This document shows positions 5,966 to 13,528 of a stretch of 16,657 bases of DNA, one piece after another. Positions within the stretch are counted from its first letter, which is position 1; the number at the start of each line of letters is the position of its first letter. Under the pieces are notes generated by a model that saw nothing but the letters and a program-made list of their open reading frames with translations, made no database searches and was not told where the DNA came from. The stretch comes from an uncultured Collinsella sp. (GTDB lineage Bacteria; Actinomycetota; Coriobacteriia; Coriobacteriales; Coriobacteriaceae), in NCBI GenBank assembly GCA_902493915.1, contig CABUQY010000036.1:1-16657 (forward strand), given 5' to 3'. Both the position numbers and the translations under genes were made by a program.

Positions 5966-5996
5966 CTTGCCTATGGACATTTTGTCCATAGGCAAG
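5966..5996. repeat. Perfect 14-bp inverted repeat
   Basis: CTTGCCTATGGACA (5966-5979) and TGTCCATAGGCAAG (5983-5996) are exact reverse complements with a 3-base TTT spacer. No U-run follows on either strand. It could be a regulator-binding site, an RNA hairpin or a remnant of a mobile-element end; nothing nearby decides. Confidence 0.75.
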
Positions 5997-6068
5997 AGTC
6001 CATGGTCGAGATCATGGTGAAGTTCTGCGGCCAGTAATTACTGCATTACATATTCTGTTGTCACCTGG

Positions 6069-6093
6069 GAGGCTCGCTTTTGCGGGCCTCTTT
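6069..6093 (+). terminator. Rho-independent terminator candidate for the Amadori operon
   Basis: GAGGCTCGC-TTTT-GCGGGCCTC forms a 9-bp stem with one G-U pair, followed by TTT. The U-run is short but the stem is strong and placed in the convergent gap downstream of frlD on the plus strand. Confidence 0.55.
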
Positions 6094-6120
6094 GCGTTGC
6101 TAAGGGGCCATGGTCTGTCG

Positions 6121-6159
6121 ATAAATAAAGCGCCCGCTTGCGGGGGAGCAAGCGGGCGC
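6121..6159 (-). terminator. Strong rho-independent terminator of the minus-strand cell-envelope signalling operon
   Basis: GCGCCCGCTTGC (6130-6141) and GCAAGCGGGCGC (6148-6159) pair perfectly over 12 bp around a 6-nt loop. On the minus strand the stem is followed by TTTATTTAT (complement of 6121-6129). It lies 52 bases beyond the pknB stop codon and marks the end of that transcription unit. Confidence 0.88.
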
Positions 6160-6211
6160 CGTTGAGCGAATATGTTTGCGGCCCTAGCCGCTGCGGGTGA
6201 TGGGTCCTCGA

Positions 6212-8155
6212 CTAGTTAGTCGTGCCGGAATCGTCGCCCGAATCGGAGCCAGAAAGCGAAACCGTCAACGTGATCGTGCTGTCGGTGGACTGCTTGCCGG
6301 TGGGGGAGACGCCCGTGACGGTGGCGTTTTCGTTGCCGCTCACGGGGTTGCCGTTCTGGTCGCAGAACGCGATGTTGTAGAAGCCGGCATTGTTGAGCGC
6401 GGTGACGGCGGCAGAGATGCTCTTACCGTACAGATTGCCCGGAACGCTCGCCTTGCCGGACTTCTTGGCAATGACGACGGTAATCGTGGCGCCGGGCTTC
6501 TGCTTGCCGCTGGGGTTCCAGCTAATCACCGTGCCCTCGGTAACCGAGTCGTTCTCCTGATAACTCACGTTAACGCCAAAGCCGGCCATGTCGAGCGCAT
6601 TGCGCGCCTGGGACTCGGTCATGTCAGTCAGATCGGGAACAGAGGTGGTATCCGGGCCGCTCGAGACCTTGTACGAGATGGTCGTGCCCTTCTCGACTTC
6701 TTTGCCGGCATCGGTGCCCTGCTCAAAGACCTGGCCTTCCTCGGCTTCGTTGGCTTCCTCGGAAGCGCTGCCCTTAAGGCCAACGCTTGCCAGCGCTGCC
6801 TCGGCCTGGTCCTTGGTCAGGCCAACGAGCTGCGGAACCTCAACCTTCTCGGAGGGCTTGGGGCCCTTGGAGACCACCAGGTTCACGCGCGTGCCCTTGG
6901 GCTTCTTGGCGTTGCCGTTGGGGGTCTGCTCGGCAACCTTGCCCTCGTCGACGTCGTCGTTGTAGCTCTGGTCGACGGTGCCGACCTCCAGGCCGGCTTC
7001 CTTGATCAGCTCGACGGCAGTCTGCTGGTCCTTGCCCAGCACATCGGGCACGGTGACCTGCTCGCCGCCAAAGAGTCCTGTGGCAAAGGCCACCACGATG
7101 CCGATGACGGCAACGGCTGCCACCACGGCGGCGATGATCTTGTTCTTGTTGGATTTGGGCTTTTCGACCTCGTAGGAGCCGGTGGAGCCCGAAACCGAGC
7201 TACGGGCGGTATTCTGGCCGCTCACGCCCGAGACGGGACGCACCATGGCGCGCGTCTGATCGGAAAGCTCGCGAGTCTTGGTGGCGCCCAGCTCACCGGG
7301 GGCACCGATGATGCGCGTGGGCTCCGAGACGTTGACGGCACGGCCCGACAGGTAGCTGTTGAGCACCTGACGAAGCTCGTCGGCGGTCTGGAAGCGGTTT
7401 GCCGGGTCCTTCTCCATGCACTTGAGGATGATGCGCTCAAGGTCGGCGTCGACACCGGAGTTGATCTGACTCGGCGGAATAGGCAACTCGTTGACTTGCT
7501 TGAGTGCGACCGAGATGGCGTCGTCACCGTCAAAGGGAACGCGGCCGGTGGCGCACTCGTACATCACGACGCCCAGCGAGTAGATATCCGAGGTGGGGCC
7601 GAGGTCCTGACCGCGGGTCTGCTCGGGGCTGACGTAGTGGGCGGTTCCCAGCACGTTGTTATCTTGCGTGAGGTGGCTATTCTTGGCGCGCGCGATGCCA
7701 AAATCCATCACCTTGATGTTGCCGTCGGGCAGCACCATGATGTTTTGCGGCTTGATGTCGCGGTGGATGATCTCGTGCTTGTGTGCGACCGAAAGCGCAG
7801 AGCTGATCTGCGAGCCGATCTGCGCGACCTTTTTGGGGTCGAGGGCTCCATGGCTCTTGATGCCGCTCTTGAGGTCGGTACCGCGCAGGTACTCCATGAC
7901 GATGTAATAGGTGTCGCCGTCCTTGCCCCAATCGTAGACGCCTACGATATAGGGGGAGGAGAGGCCGGCTGCTGCCTGGGCCTCCTGCTTAAAACGCGCG
8001 GCGAAGGTGGCGTCGCCAGCGTACTGCGGCAGCATGATCTTGACGGCTACCGTGCGGTCGAGGACCTGATCCTGCGCACGGTAGACGGTCGCCATGCCGC
8101 CTGTCCCCACCTTATCCTTGAGGAGGTATCTTCCCCCGAGGACCCTCTGTTCCAT
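6212..8155 (-). CDS. pknB: PknB-type Ser/Thr protein kinase with four extracellular PASTA domains
   Basis: A 647-residue membrane kinase with the PknB layout. The kinase domain spans about 10-270: GTGGMATVY glycine loop, VAVKIM (K39), HRDIKPQN (D133), DFG (D151), SPEQ, DIYSLG. A Ser/Thr-rich juxtamembrane segment follows, then one membrane helix at about 340-360. Four PASTA repeats start at about 366 with VPDVLG, VPQLVG, VPDLTD and VPGNLYG. PASTA domains bind muropeptides or lipid II outside the cell and control kinase activity. Likely substrates are FhaA/FhaB and regulators of peptidoglycan synthesis encoded next door; PstP reverses the phosphorylation. ATG 8155 is chosen over ATG 8170 because TAGGAG (8161-8166) lies 5 nt upstream. 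The 132-bp gap after the SEDS-PBP gene is the largest in the operon, so separate transcription is possible. The fourth PASTA unit is more divergent and a polar GSDSGDDSGTTN tail follows it. Confidence 0.95.
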   Translation of the reverse strand: MEQRVLGGRYLLKDKVGTGGMATVYRAQDQVLDRTVAVKIMLPQYAGDATFAARFKQEAQAAAGLSSPYIVGVYDWGKDGDTYYIVMEYLRGTDLKSGIKSHGALDPKKVAQIGSQISSALSVAHKHEIIHRDIKPQNIMVLPDGNIKVMDFGIARAKNSHLTQDNNVLGTAHYVSPEQTRGQDLGPTSDIYSLGVVMYECATGRVPFDGDDAISVALKQVNELPIPPSQINSGVDADLERIILKCMEKDPANRFQTADELRQVLNSYLSGRAVNVSEPTRIIGAPGELGATKTRELSDQTRAMVRPVSGVSGQNTARSSVSGSTGSYEVEKPKSNKNKIIAAVVAAVAVIGIVVAFATGLFGGEQVTVPDVLGKDQQTAVELIKEAGLEVGTVDQSYNDDVDEGKVAEQTPNGNAKKPKGTRVNLVVSKGPKPSEKVEVPQLVGLTKDQAEAALASVGLKGSASEEANEAEEGQVFEQGTDAGKEVEKGTTISYKVSSGPDTTSVPDLTDMTESQARNALDMAGFGVNVSYQENDSVTEGTVISWNPSGKQKPGATITVVIAKKSGKASVPGNLYGKSISAAVTALNNAGFYNIAFCDQNGNPVSGNENATVTGVSPTGKQSTDSTITLTVSLSGSDSGDDSGTTN

Positions 8156-8287
8156 TCCTGCTCCTAACATAACTATTCGCTCAACGATGTGTGTAGTACC
8201 TACTGTGTGGCCGCTGGGGCCATGTGGCGCATTGCCGCTAGCCCTTAGGCCGCGGCGCGCCTCGGGTGTCCGACTCGATCACGGGCA

Positions 8288-11158
8288 TCACGCTCCCTGT
8301 GCGGCAAGCGCCGCAGTCAGGACGATACCGGCGATCTTGGCCGCCTCGACGTCGTGTTGGTCGAAATCCTCCAAGGCCACCGAGATGGCGACCGTGGGTG
8401 AATCGTAAGGTGCAAAGCCAACGAACATCGAGTTGACGTTGGTGCCGCCGGTCTCGGCCGAGCCGGTCTTGCCGGCGACCTTGACGCCGGGGATCTGGGC
8501 ATCGGTGCCGGTGCCGGACTGGACGACGGCAAGCATGGCCTGCTTGACCTGGTCGGCCGTGGCGGAGCTGACGGCCTGACCAAGCGAGCGGGACTGCGTG
8601 GTCTTGACCACGGTTCCGTCCGGGGCGAGTACCTGGGCTACAAAGTACGGGTCCATGACCACGCCGCTGTTAGCGATGGCGGCGGCAATCACGGCGTTTT
8701 GCATGACGGTGGTCTGCGGGCCGGGCGTGTGGTCCATGCCGACAGGCTGGCCGGCGCCGGCCCAGGCGGTCTCCCACTCGGTCATGAGTGACGGGTCGGC
8801 CATGATGGAGGCCGCGGAGGTCAGGTCCTGGCCGAGCTTTTGGCCGTAGCCAAAGGCGTTGGCAAACTGTACGAGCGTGTTTGCGCCAACTTCGTTTGCC
8901 ACCTGGCCAAAGACGACGTTGGAGGACACGGCAAAGGCCTGCTGCAGGCTGATGGTGCCGTAGCTCTCGTTGGCAGAGTTGGTGACCGGTGCGTTGCCGA
9001 TGTCCATGGAGCCGGGCGCCTGGTAGGTGCTGGTAAGGCTGGCGGTGCCGGTCTCGAGTGCCGCGGAAAGCGTAACGACCTTAAACGTTGAGCCCGGCGT
9101 GTACAGCGCGTCCATGGCGCGATTGTACATGGAGCCGTCCTCGCCGCCGCCCGTCTGCAGCAGGGCATCGATGTTGGTGTTGTCGTAGGTGGGCGAGCTG
9201 GCACATGCGAGCACCGCGCCGGTACGCGGGTCGATGACCACTACAGCGCCCTTAAAGCCCTTGAGCGCCTGCTCAGCAGCCGTCTGGATGCGCGAGTCGA
9301 TGGTGAGCTTGGCGGTGTTGCCCGGCTGGGTCTGACCCGCGAGCGACGCGATGGCGTTGTTCCAGCTGGAGTAATCCTTAGAGCCGGTGAGCGTGTCGTT
9401 CATGACGCTCTCGATGGCGGTGGTGCCATACTGCTGGCTCACGTAGCCAACCACGTGCGCTGCCAGGTTACCGTTGGGGTAGGAGCGTACGTAGGTGCCG
9501 TCCTCCTGTTGCAGCGACTCGGCCAGCGTCACGCCGTCGGACGTGATGATGGAACCGCGCTGGATGTACTTGGAGCGGGCGATGGTGTGGTTGTTGGTCG
9601 GCATGTCCTGATAGTCCTTGGCCTTGATGACCTGGACATAGGTGAGGTTGCCGATAAGGATGGCGAACAGCGCCGTAAAGGCGAGCACCGCGCGGGTTAG
9701 ACGGTTGGCGAGCGCCACGCGGCCGAGCACACCGGATTCAGGTGTGTCGAGCAGGCGACGGCGCATGCGCGAGCCGACGGAATGGCTGCCGCTGCCGTAG
9801 GAAGACGAGGTGGCAAAGCGCGTGCCCGTCGGGGCGGCGGCAGATGCGACCTGATCGTCAGAGATGGCGGCCATGGTGCCGGTGCCGGTAAGCTCGGCCT
9901 CGCGTCCGGTCGCCTCGTCACCGGCGCGCAGCAGGAGCGCGACGATGATAAAGCTCGCCAGCAGAGAGGAGCCGCCCTGGCTCATAAAGGGCAGGGTGAC
10001 GCCGGTCAGCGGGATCAGGCGGGTTACGCCGCCAACGATCAAGAAGGCCTGGAAGCTGATGGCGGCCGTAAGGCCCGTGGCGCTAAAGGCAGCGAGGTCG
10101 GATTTAGCGCGGGCAGCCGTGGTGAGGCCACGCACGGCAAAGAGCATAAACAGGATGAGCACGGCGCCGCCGCCCAAAAGGCCCATCTCCTCGCCGATAG
10201 CCGAGAAGATAAAGTCGGACTCGACGACAGGGATGTTGTTGGCCATGCCGTTGCCGATGCCAACACCGACCAGACCGCCATCGGCAAGCGAGAAGAGCGA
10301 CTGGACGATCTGGTAGCCCTGGCCCTGGGCGTCCTTAAACGGATCGACCCAAACCTGGAAACGCACCTGAACGTGCGACAGGAACTTGTAGGCGCCCACG
10401 GCTCCAACGGCCAAGAGCGCAAGACCGATAACGACATACGAGAATCGTCCCGTGGCAACGTAGAGCATCAGCAAGAAGATGGTGTAGAACAGCACGGCCG
10501 AACCCAGGTCGCGTTCGAAGACGACGACGAGCAGGCACACACCCCACACGGCAAACAGCGGCAGCAGCAGTCGCAGACGAGGGATCTTAAAGCCCAGGAT
10601 CTTGCGGTTGGAGATGGAGAGCAACTCGCGGTTCTCGGCCAAGTAGCCGGCCAGGAACAGGACGATAAAGACCTTGGCGAACTCGCCGGGCTGGATGGTA
10701 AAGCCCGCGATGCGAATCCACAGCTTGGAGCCCGAGATCGTGGTGCCGATAAAGATAGGCAGCATCAGCAGAATGATGCCGATGATGCCAAAGGTGTACT
10801 TGTAGCGCATGACCACGTCGAGGTTTTTGACTAGTGCAAGCGTTCCCACCATGAGCGCCACCGAGACAAACAGGATGATGAGCTGTGAGATGGCGAGAGC
10901 GGGGGCGAGACGCGTCACGAACGTGATGCCGATGCCCGAAAGTATAAATACGATGGGCAGGATGGCGGGGTCGGCACCGGGCGCCAAGATGCGCACGGCA
11001 ATGTGGGCCGCGGCAAAGGCGGCAAAGAGGCCGATCGGTACGGCGAGCGTCTCAAAGGAGATGGCAGCGCCCGCGGTGAGGACGTACATCGCATACAGCA
11101 GGATGACGGGGAACGCCGAGGCGATGAGCAAGAGCAGCTCGGTGTTGCGGCGACTCAT
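8288..11158 (-). CDS. rodA-pbpA: SEDS glycosyltransferase (RodA/FtsW) fused to a class B penicillin-binding protein transpeptidase
   Basis: One uninterrupted 956-residue frame encodes two enzymes normally made as separate proteins. Residues ~1-425 are a polytopic SEDS protein with about 12 hydrophobic segments, the essential Asp in FERDLGSAVLFY (D217), and PLTGVTLPFMSQGGSS near the end. A polar linker (~425-495) and one membrane helix (AVLAFTALFAILIGNLTYVQVI) lead to an extracytoplasmic transpeptidase starting with the class B motif RGSIITSDGVTLA. The active-site triad is complete: STFK (S690), SSN (S745-N747) and KTGS (K897). SEDS proteins polymerise lipid II and their partner bPBP crosslinks the strands, so the fusion would be a self-contained peptidoglycan synthase. 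Topology fits: both SEDS ends cytoplasmic, the extra helix exporting the PBP. ATG 11158 is used because AAAGGGAG lies 8 nt upstream; the GTG at 11167 abuts it. Gene order matches rodA-pbpA in other Actinobacteria. Confidence 0.94.
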   Translation of the reverse strand: MSRRNTELLLLIASAFPVILLYAMYVLTAGAAISFETLAVPIGLFAAFAAAHIAVRILAPGADPAILPIVFILSGIGITFVTRLAPALAISQLIILFVSVALMVGTLALVKNLDVVMRYKYTFGIIGIILLMLPIFIGTTISGSKLWIRIAGFTIQPGEFAKVFIVLFLAGYLAENRELLSISNRKILGFKIPRLRLLLPLFAVWGVCLLVVVFERDLGSAVLFYTIFLLMLYVATGRFSYVVIGLALLAVGAVGAYKFLSHVQVRFQVWVDPFKDAQGQGYQIVQSLFSLADGGLVGVGIGNGMANNIPVVESDFIFSAIGEEMGLLGGGAVLILFMLFAVRGLTTAARAKSDLAAFSATGLTAAISFQAFLIVGGVTRLIPLTGVTLPFMSQGGSSLLASFIIVALLLRAGDEATGREAELTGTGTMAAISDDQVASAAAPTGTRFATSSSYGSGSHSVGSRMRRRLLDTPESGVLGRVALANRLTRAVLAFTALFAILIGNLTYVQVIKAKDYQDMPTNNHTIARSKYIQRGSIITSDGVTLAESLQQEDGTYVRSYPNGNLAAHVVGYVSQQYGTTAIESVMNDTLTGSKDYSSWNNAIASLAGQTQPGNTAKLTIDSRIQTAAEQALKGFKGAVVVIDPRTGAVLACASSPTYDNTNIDALLQTGGGEDGSMYNRAMDALYTPGSTFKVVTLSAALETGTASLTSTYQAPGSMDIGNAPVTNSANESYGTISLQQAFAVSSNVVFGQVANEVGANTLVQFANAFGYGQKLGQDLTSAASIMADPSLMTEWETAWAGAGQPVGMDHTPGPQTTVMQNAVIAAAIANSGVVMDPYFVAQVLAPDGTVVKTTQSRSLGQAVSSATADQVKQAMLAVVQSGTGTDAQIPGVKVAGKTGSAETGGTNVNSMFVGFAPYDSPTVAISVALEDFDQHDVEAAKIAGIVLTAALAAQGA

Positions 11159-11174
11159 AAGCGGCACTCCCTTT

Positions 11175-13109
11175 CTAATTCTTATCGGAGGCTTCGGCCT
11201 CGGCGGACTGTTCGGCGGTTTTCTCGGAATCTGATTCGGAGGTCGATCCCTGATTGGTGTTGTCGCGAATCGTTTGCGCGTCGATCACCTGGCGGGTCTG
11301 CTCCTCGTCGATCTGGTGGCGGTACTTGGATATCGTGTCCTGCGCATCGTCGACACTTGTTTGCGGAATGCCCGCCTTGAGGCGGTTTTGCGTGTCTTCG
11401 GGCAGGTCGGACAGTTTGATACTGGTTTCGCTTTCGAGCCAGTGGAGCTTGAGTCCGAGTGGCTTGCCGGGCAGGCCGCGCCAGACGGCGACATTGCCCT
11501 GGTAGGTACCCAGGTAGTACGAGCCGGTGACACCCGTGTAGGCCCAGATGCCAGCTGCCAGCACAAAGACGAGGGCCAGGATGGCGGCGATAGTAACGTT
11601 GCGGCGACGCACGCGTTGCGCCTCGCGCATAACGCCATCGTCAACCAGGTCAACGACTACTACGGTCACGTTGTCGTGGCCGCCGGCGGCAAGCGCCGCG
11701 TCCACTAGGTTGTCGACGCAGATTTGCGCGGTTGAGGACTGCGTGGCGATGTTCTCGATATCGCTATCGGGAATCATGCTCGAGAGGCCGTCGGAGCACA
11801 GGATCAGGCGGTCGCCTTCCTCGATATGCAGAGTGAAGTGGTCGGCATACATGGCGGGGTCCGAGCCCAGTGCGCGGGTGATGACCGAACGGTTGGGGTG
11901 GACGCGAGCCTCGTCTGCCGTGATCTCGCCGGCGTCCACGAGCTCCTCCACGTAGGAGTGGTCGCGGGTCACGCGGATGAGCGTGCCCTCGTGGAGCAGA
12001 TAGGCGCGAGAGTCGCCCACGTGGGCGATGGCGAGCGTGTCGTTTTCGATGTAGGCGCAGGTGGCTGTGCAGCCCATGCCGGGCTTGCCCAGGCCGTTCA
12101 GGGCCGCCTCGATTACGGCGGCGTTGGCTGCCTCGACGGCTGCGGCCAGGCGTGCTGCGTCGGCGGACTGTGGGGCCGTCTTGGCAATAGTCTCGACGGC
12201 GATGGAAGAGGCTACCTCGCCGGCAGCGTGACCACCCATGCCGTCGCATACGCAAAAGAGCGGCGACTGCACCAGGTAGGAATCCTCATTGTGCGGGCGC
12301 ACGCAGCCAACGTCGGAGCGGGCGCCCCACATGAGTTGCGTGGTGGTGCCGGCATCATAGGTCGAGTCGGTCTCGATGCGCTCCTCGGTCAGGGGCTCAA
12401 AGCTCATGGTCGAGCCGGGGTCTTTGAGCTTGGCCTCAACGGCGGCAACGTCGATTTCGGCGGTGTCACCGGGAGAGACGGTGTCGGTCACGGCGTTTGA
12501 TTCGGAATCGCCGGTGTCCGGGGAGTCGGGCTCCTCGGAAACGCGGGCGGTCGACTCGTCGTCTTGCGGGCTGACGTCTATAGGCTCGGGCGTCGCAAAG
12601 TGCGACGGCGCGGGCGTGTTTTGCGAATGGGTGGCGGGCTCGGCCACGGTATCGGACTCGCTTGCGGGCGCAGGCTGCGGGGTCCTGGGTGCAGGGCCGT
12701 CCTCGGGGGATGGTCCTGCCTCGGGCGCCGACGTAGACGCGGGCGCAACCTCGGATGCCGGGGCTATGGGAAACGCCGGCGCGGCGGGCTCGGGTGCCGC
12801 AAACACCGCAGCGCTCTCGTTGATTGCCGCGGCGACGGGCTCTGCAAAGTGAGCCGGCGCCGGGGTTGCTTCGGGCGCTGTGGGCTGTTCCGCAACATGT
12901 GCGCCGATGGGCGCCGCTGCGGCATCCTCTTCGTCCTCGTTATCGGCTAGATCCGAAATATCATGCGTTACATGCGAAAGAGGCAGGGAGAACACGGTGT
13001 CCTCGGGCTCCACGGGTGCGGAGCCCGCCGGAGCGGCGTGGGCCGGCACAGCTGTGGCGGCAGCCGGTGCCTCGGTCATAGTTGCGGACTTGTTCTCCTC
13101 GTCGATCAT
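11175..13109 (-). CDS. pstP: PP2C-family Ser/Thr phosphatase (PstP) with a long N-terminal low-complexity extension and one membrane helix
   Basis: A 644-residue protein. Residues 1 to ~260 are rich in Ala, Pro, Glu, Ser and Thr and look disordered. The PP2C catalytic domain follows (about 265-495): RSDVGCVRPHNEDS with metal-binding Asp and Glu, CDGMGGHAAGE (D289), HVGDSRAYL, RDHSYVEELV, RALG, CSDGLSSMI and HDNVTVVVV. A single membrane helix (VTIAAILALVFVLAAGIWAY) precedes an extracellular tail beginning SYYLGTYQGNVAVW, as in mycobacterial PstP. PstP dephosphorylates PknA/PknB-type kinases and their FHA substrates. The ATG overlaps the fhaB TGA by 4 bp (ATGA), which supports this far-upstream start and translational coupling. 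Mycobacterial PstP starts directly with the phosphatase domain, so the extension is unusual. Threonines in DAGTTTQLMW just before the catalytic domain could be phosphorylation sites for FHA binding, but that is speculation. Confidence 0.92.
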   Translation of the reverse strand: MIDEENKSATMTEAPAAATAVPAHAAPAGSAPVEPEDTVFSLPLSHVTHDISDLADNEDEEDAAAAPIGAHVAEQPTAPEATPAPAHFAEPVAAAINESAAVFAAPEPAAPAFPIAPASEVAPASTSAPEAGPSPEDGPAPRTPQPAPASESDTVAEPATHSQNTPAPSHFATPEPIDVSPQDDESTARVSEEPDSPDTGDSESNAVTDTVSPGDTAEIDVAAVEAKLKDPGSTMSFEPLTEERIETDSTYDAGTTTQLMWGARSDVGCVRPHNEDSYLVQSPLFCVCDGMGGHAAGEVASSIAVETIAKTAPQSADAARLAAAVEAANAAVIEAALNGLGKPGMGCTATCAYIENDTLAIAHVGDSRAYLLHEGTLIRVTRDHSYVEELVDAGEITADEARVHPNRSVITRALGSDPAMYADHFTLHIEEGDRLILCSDGLSSMIPDSDIENIATQSSTAQICVDNLVDAALAAGGHDNVTVVVVDLVDDGVMREAQRVRRRNVTIAAILALVFVLAAGIWAYTGVTGSYYLGTYQGNVAVWRGLPGKPLGLKLHWLESETSIKLSDLPEDTQNRLKAGIPQTSVDDAQDTISKYRHQIDEEQTRQVIDAQTIRDNTNQGSTSESDSEKTAEQSAEAEASDKN

Positions 13110-13522
13110 CGACGGTTCACCTTCATGACCACGTCGCCAATCTGGACTTCGTCGCCCTCACGCAGCGTCGCGGGCTCCACGAGCTGGCGGCCGTTGACGA
13201 GCGTGCCGTTAAGCGAGTTGAGGTCCTCGATGATGAGCGCCGGGCCCTGCAGCGAAAAGCGCGCATGCGAGGCCGAGACGAACGGTTCGTTGATGCAGAT
13301 GTCCGAAGATGGCGAGCGACCGACGATGACGGGGCCGAGCATGTCTACGTGGATGCCGCGGATACCGCGCGGACCCTTGTCCACATCAATCGTCCAGATA
13401 GCCGAGTCGCGGCGCTGCCCGCGCACAAGTCCCACGCCGGTCTTCATGACGGCGAACAGGAAGATATAGAGCAGGGCGACCAGGACGATGCGGCCTGCAA
13501 AAAGGACGATATCGATGTTCAT
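13106..13522 (-). CDS. fhaB: FhaB: membrane-anchored FHA-domain protein
   Basis: A 138-residue protein of the FhaB (FipA) type: one N-terminal membrane helix (about 4-27, VLFAGRIVLVALLYIFLFAV) followed by a linker and a C-terminal FHA domain. FHA signature residues are visible in VGRSPSSD, SASHARF and NSLNGTLVNG, which form the phosphothreonine pocket. In mycobacteria FhaB links PknA/PknB phosphorylation to division-site proteins. The ATG at 13522 lies 9 nt after AGGGGA, which overlaps the fhaA stop region. Its own stop overlaps the pstP start as ATGA. Length and position between fhaA and pstP match the actinobacterial cluster. Confidence 0.93.
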   Translation of the reverse strand: MNIDIVLFAGRIVLVALLYIFLFAVMKTGVGLVRGQRRDSAIWTIDVDKGPRGIRGIHVDMLGPVIVGRSPSSDICINEPFVSASHARFSLQGPALIIEDLNSLNGTLVNGRQLVEPATLREGDEVQIGDVVMKVNRR

Positions 13523-13528
13523 AAGCGA

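Larger units (their letters stand above)
5772..6020 (+). pseudogene. Remnant of a second PfkB-type sugar kinase gene (N-terminus only)
   Basis: An ATG at 5772 sits 5 nt after a good TAGGAG (5761-5766), as for an expressed gene. The first ~20 residues, MSVRACAAGFCCADVYQNLD, resemble the N-terminus of PfkB kinases of the FrlD type (AAG..cvDvY..L), where the Asp contacts the sugar. The following residues no longer look like a kinase: no GGN motif and no GAGD motif follow, and the frame closes after 82 codons. The DNA beyond about 5840 is AT-rich and full of hairpins. I read this as the 5' end of a deleted kinase gene that once extended the operon. Alternatively it is a genuine small ORF of unknown function, or the resemblance over 20 residues is accidental. 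Confidence 0.38.
5718..6211. other. 494-bp convergent gap rich in hairpins, with a gene remnant and terminators
   Basis: No intact gene of recognised family lies here. From left to right it holds a ribosome-binding site and start of a PfkB-like remnant (5761-~5831), an alternative-fold hairpin pair ending in T4 (5888-5936), a perfect 14-bp hairpin (5966-5996), short palindromes CCATG/CATGG (6000-6017) and CAGTAATTACTG (6032-6043), a plus-strand terminator candidate (6069-6093) and the minus-strand operon terminator (6121-6159). The part around 5880-6060 is visibly AT-richer than the flanking genes. Confidence 0.6.

Noticed and set aside
5888..6160. CRISPR array or tRNA in the hairpin-rich gap.
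   Set aside because: The hairpins differ in sequence and spacing, with no repeated unit, and no cloverleaf with T-loop GTTCRA or CCA end could be drawn.
6197..8167. A 656-codon open frame on the plus strand, antisense to pknB.
   Set aside because: It mirrors a gene with unmistakable kinase and PASTA motifs, has a Gly/Ala/Val/Asp-rich composition expected from reading GC-rich codons backwards, and shows no domain.
8156..8287. A promoter for pknB in the 132-bp gap.
   Set aside because: Short AT patches such as TAGTTATGTT exist near the start codon, but no -35/-10 pair with acceptable spacing was found. Separate transcription remains possible but not supported.
9782..10834. A 350-codon plus-strand frame opposite the SEDS domain.
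   Set aside because: It is an antisense artefact rich in Asp, Gly and Gln with no start signal and no family features.
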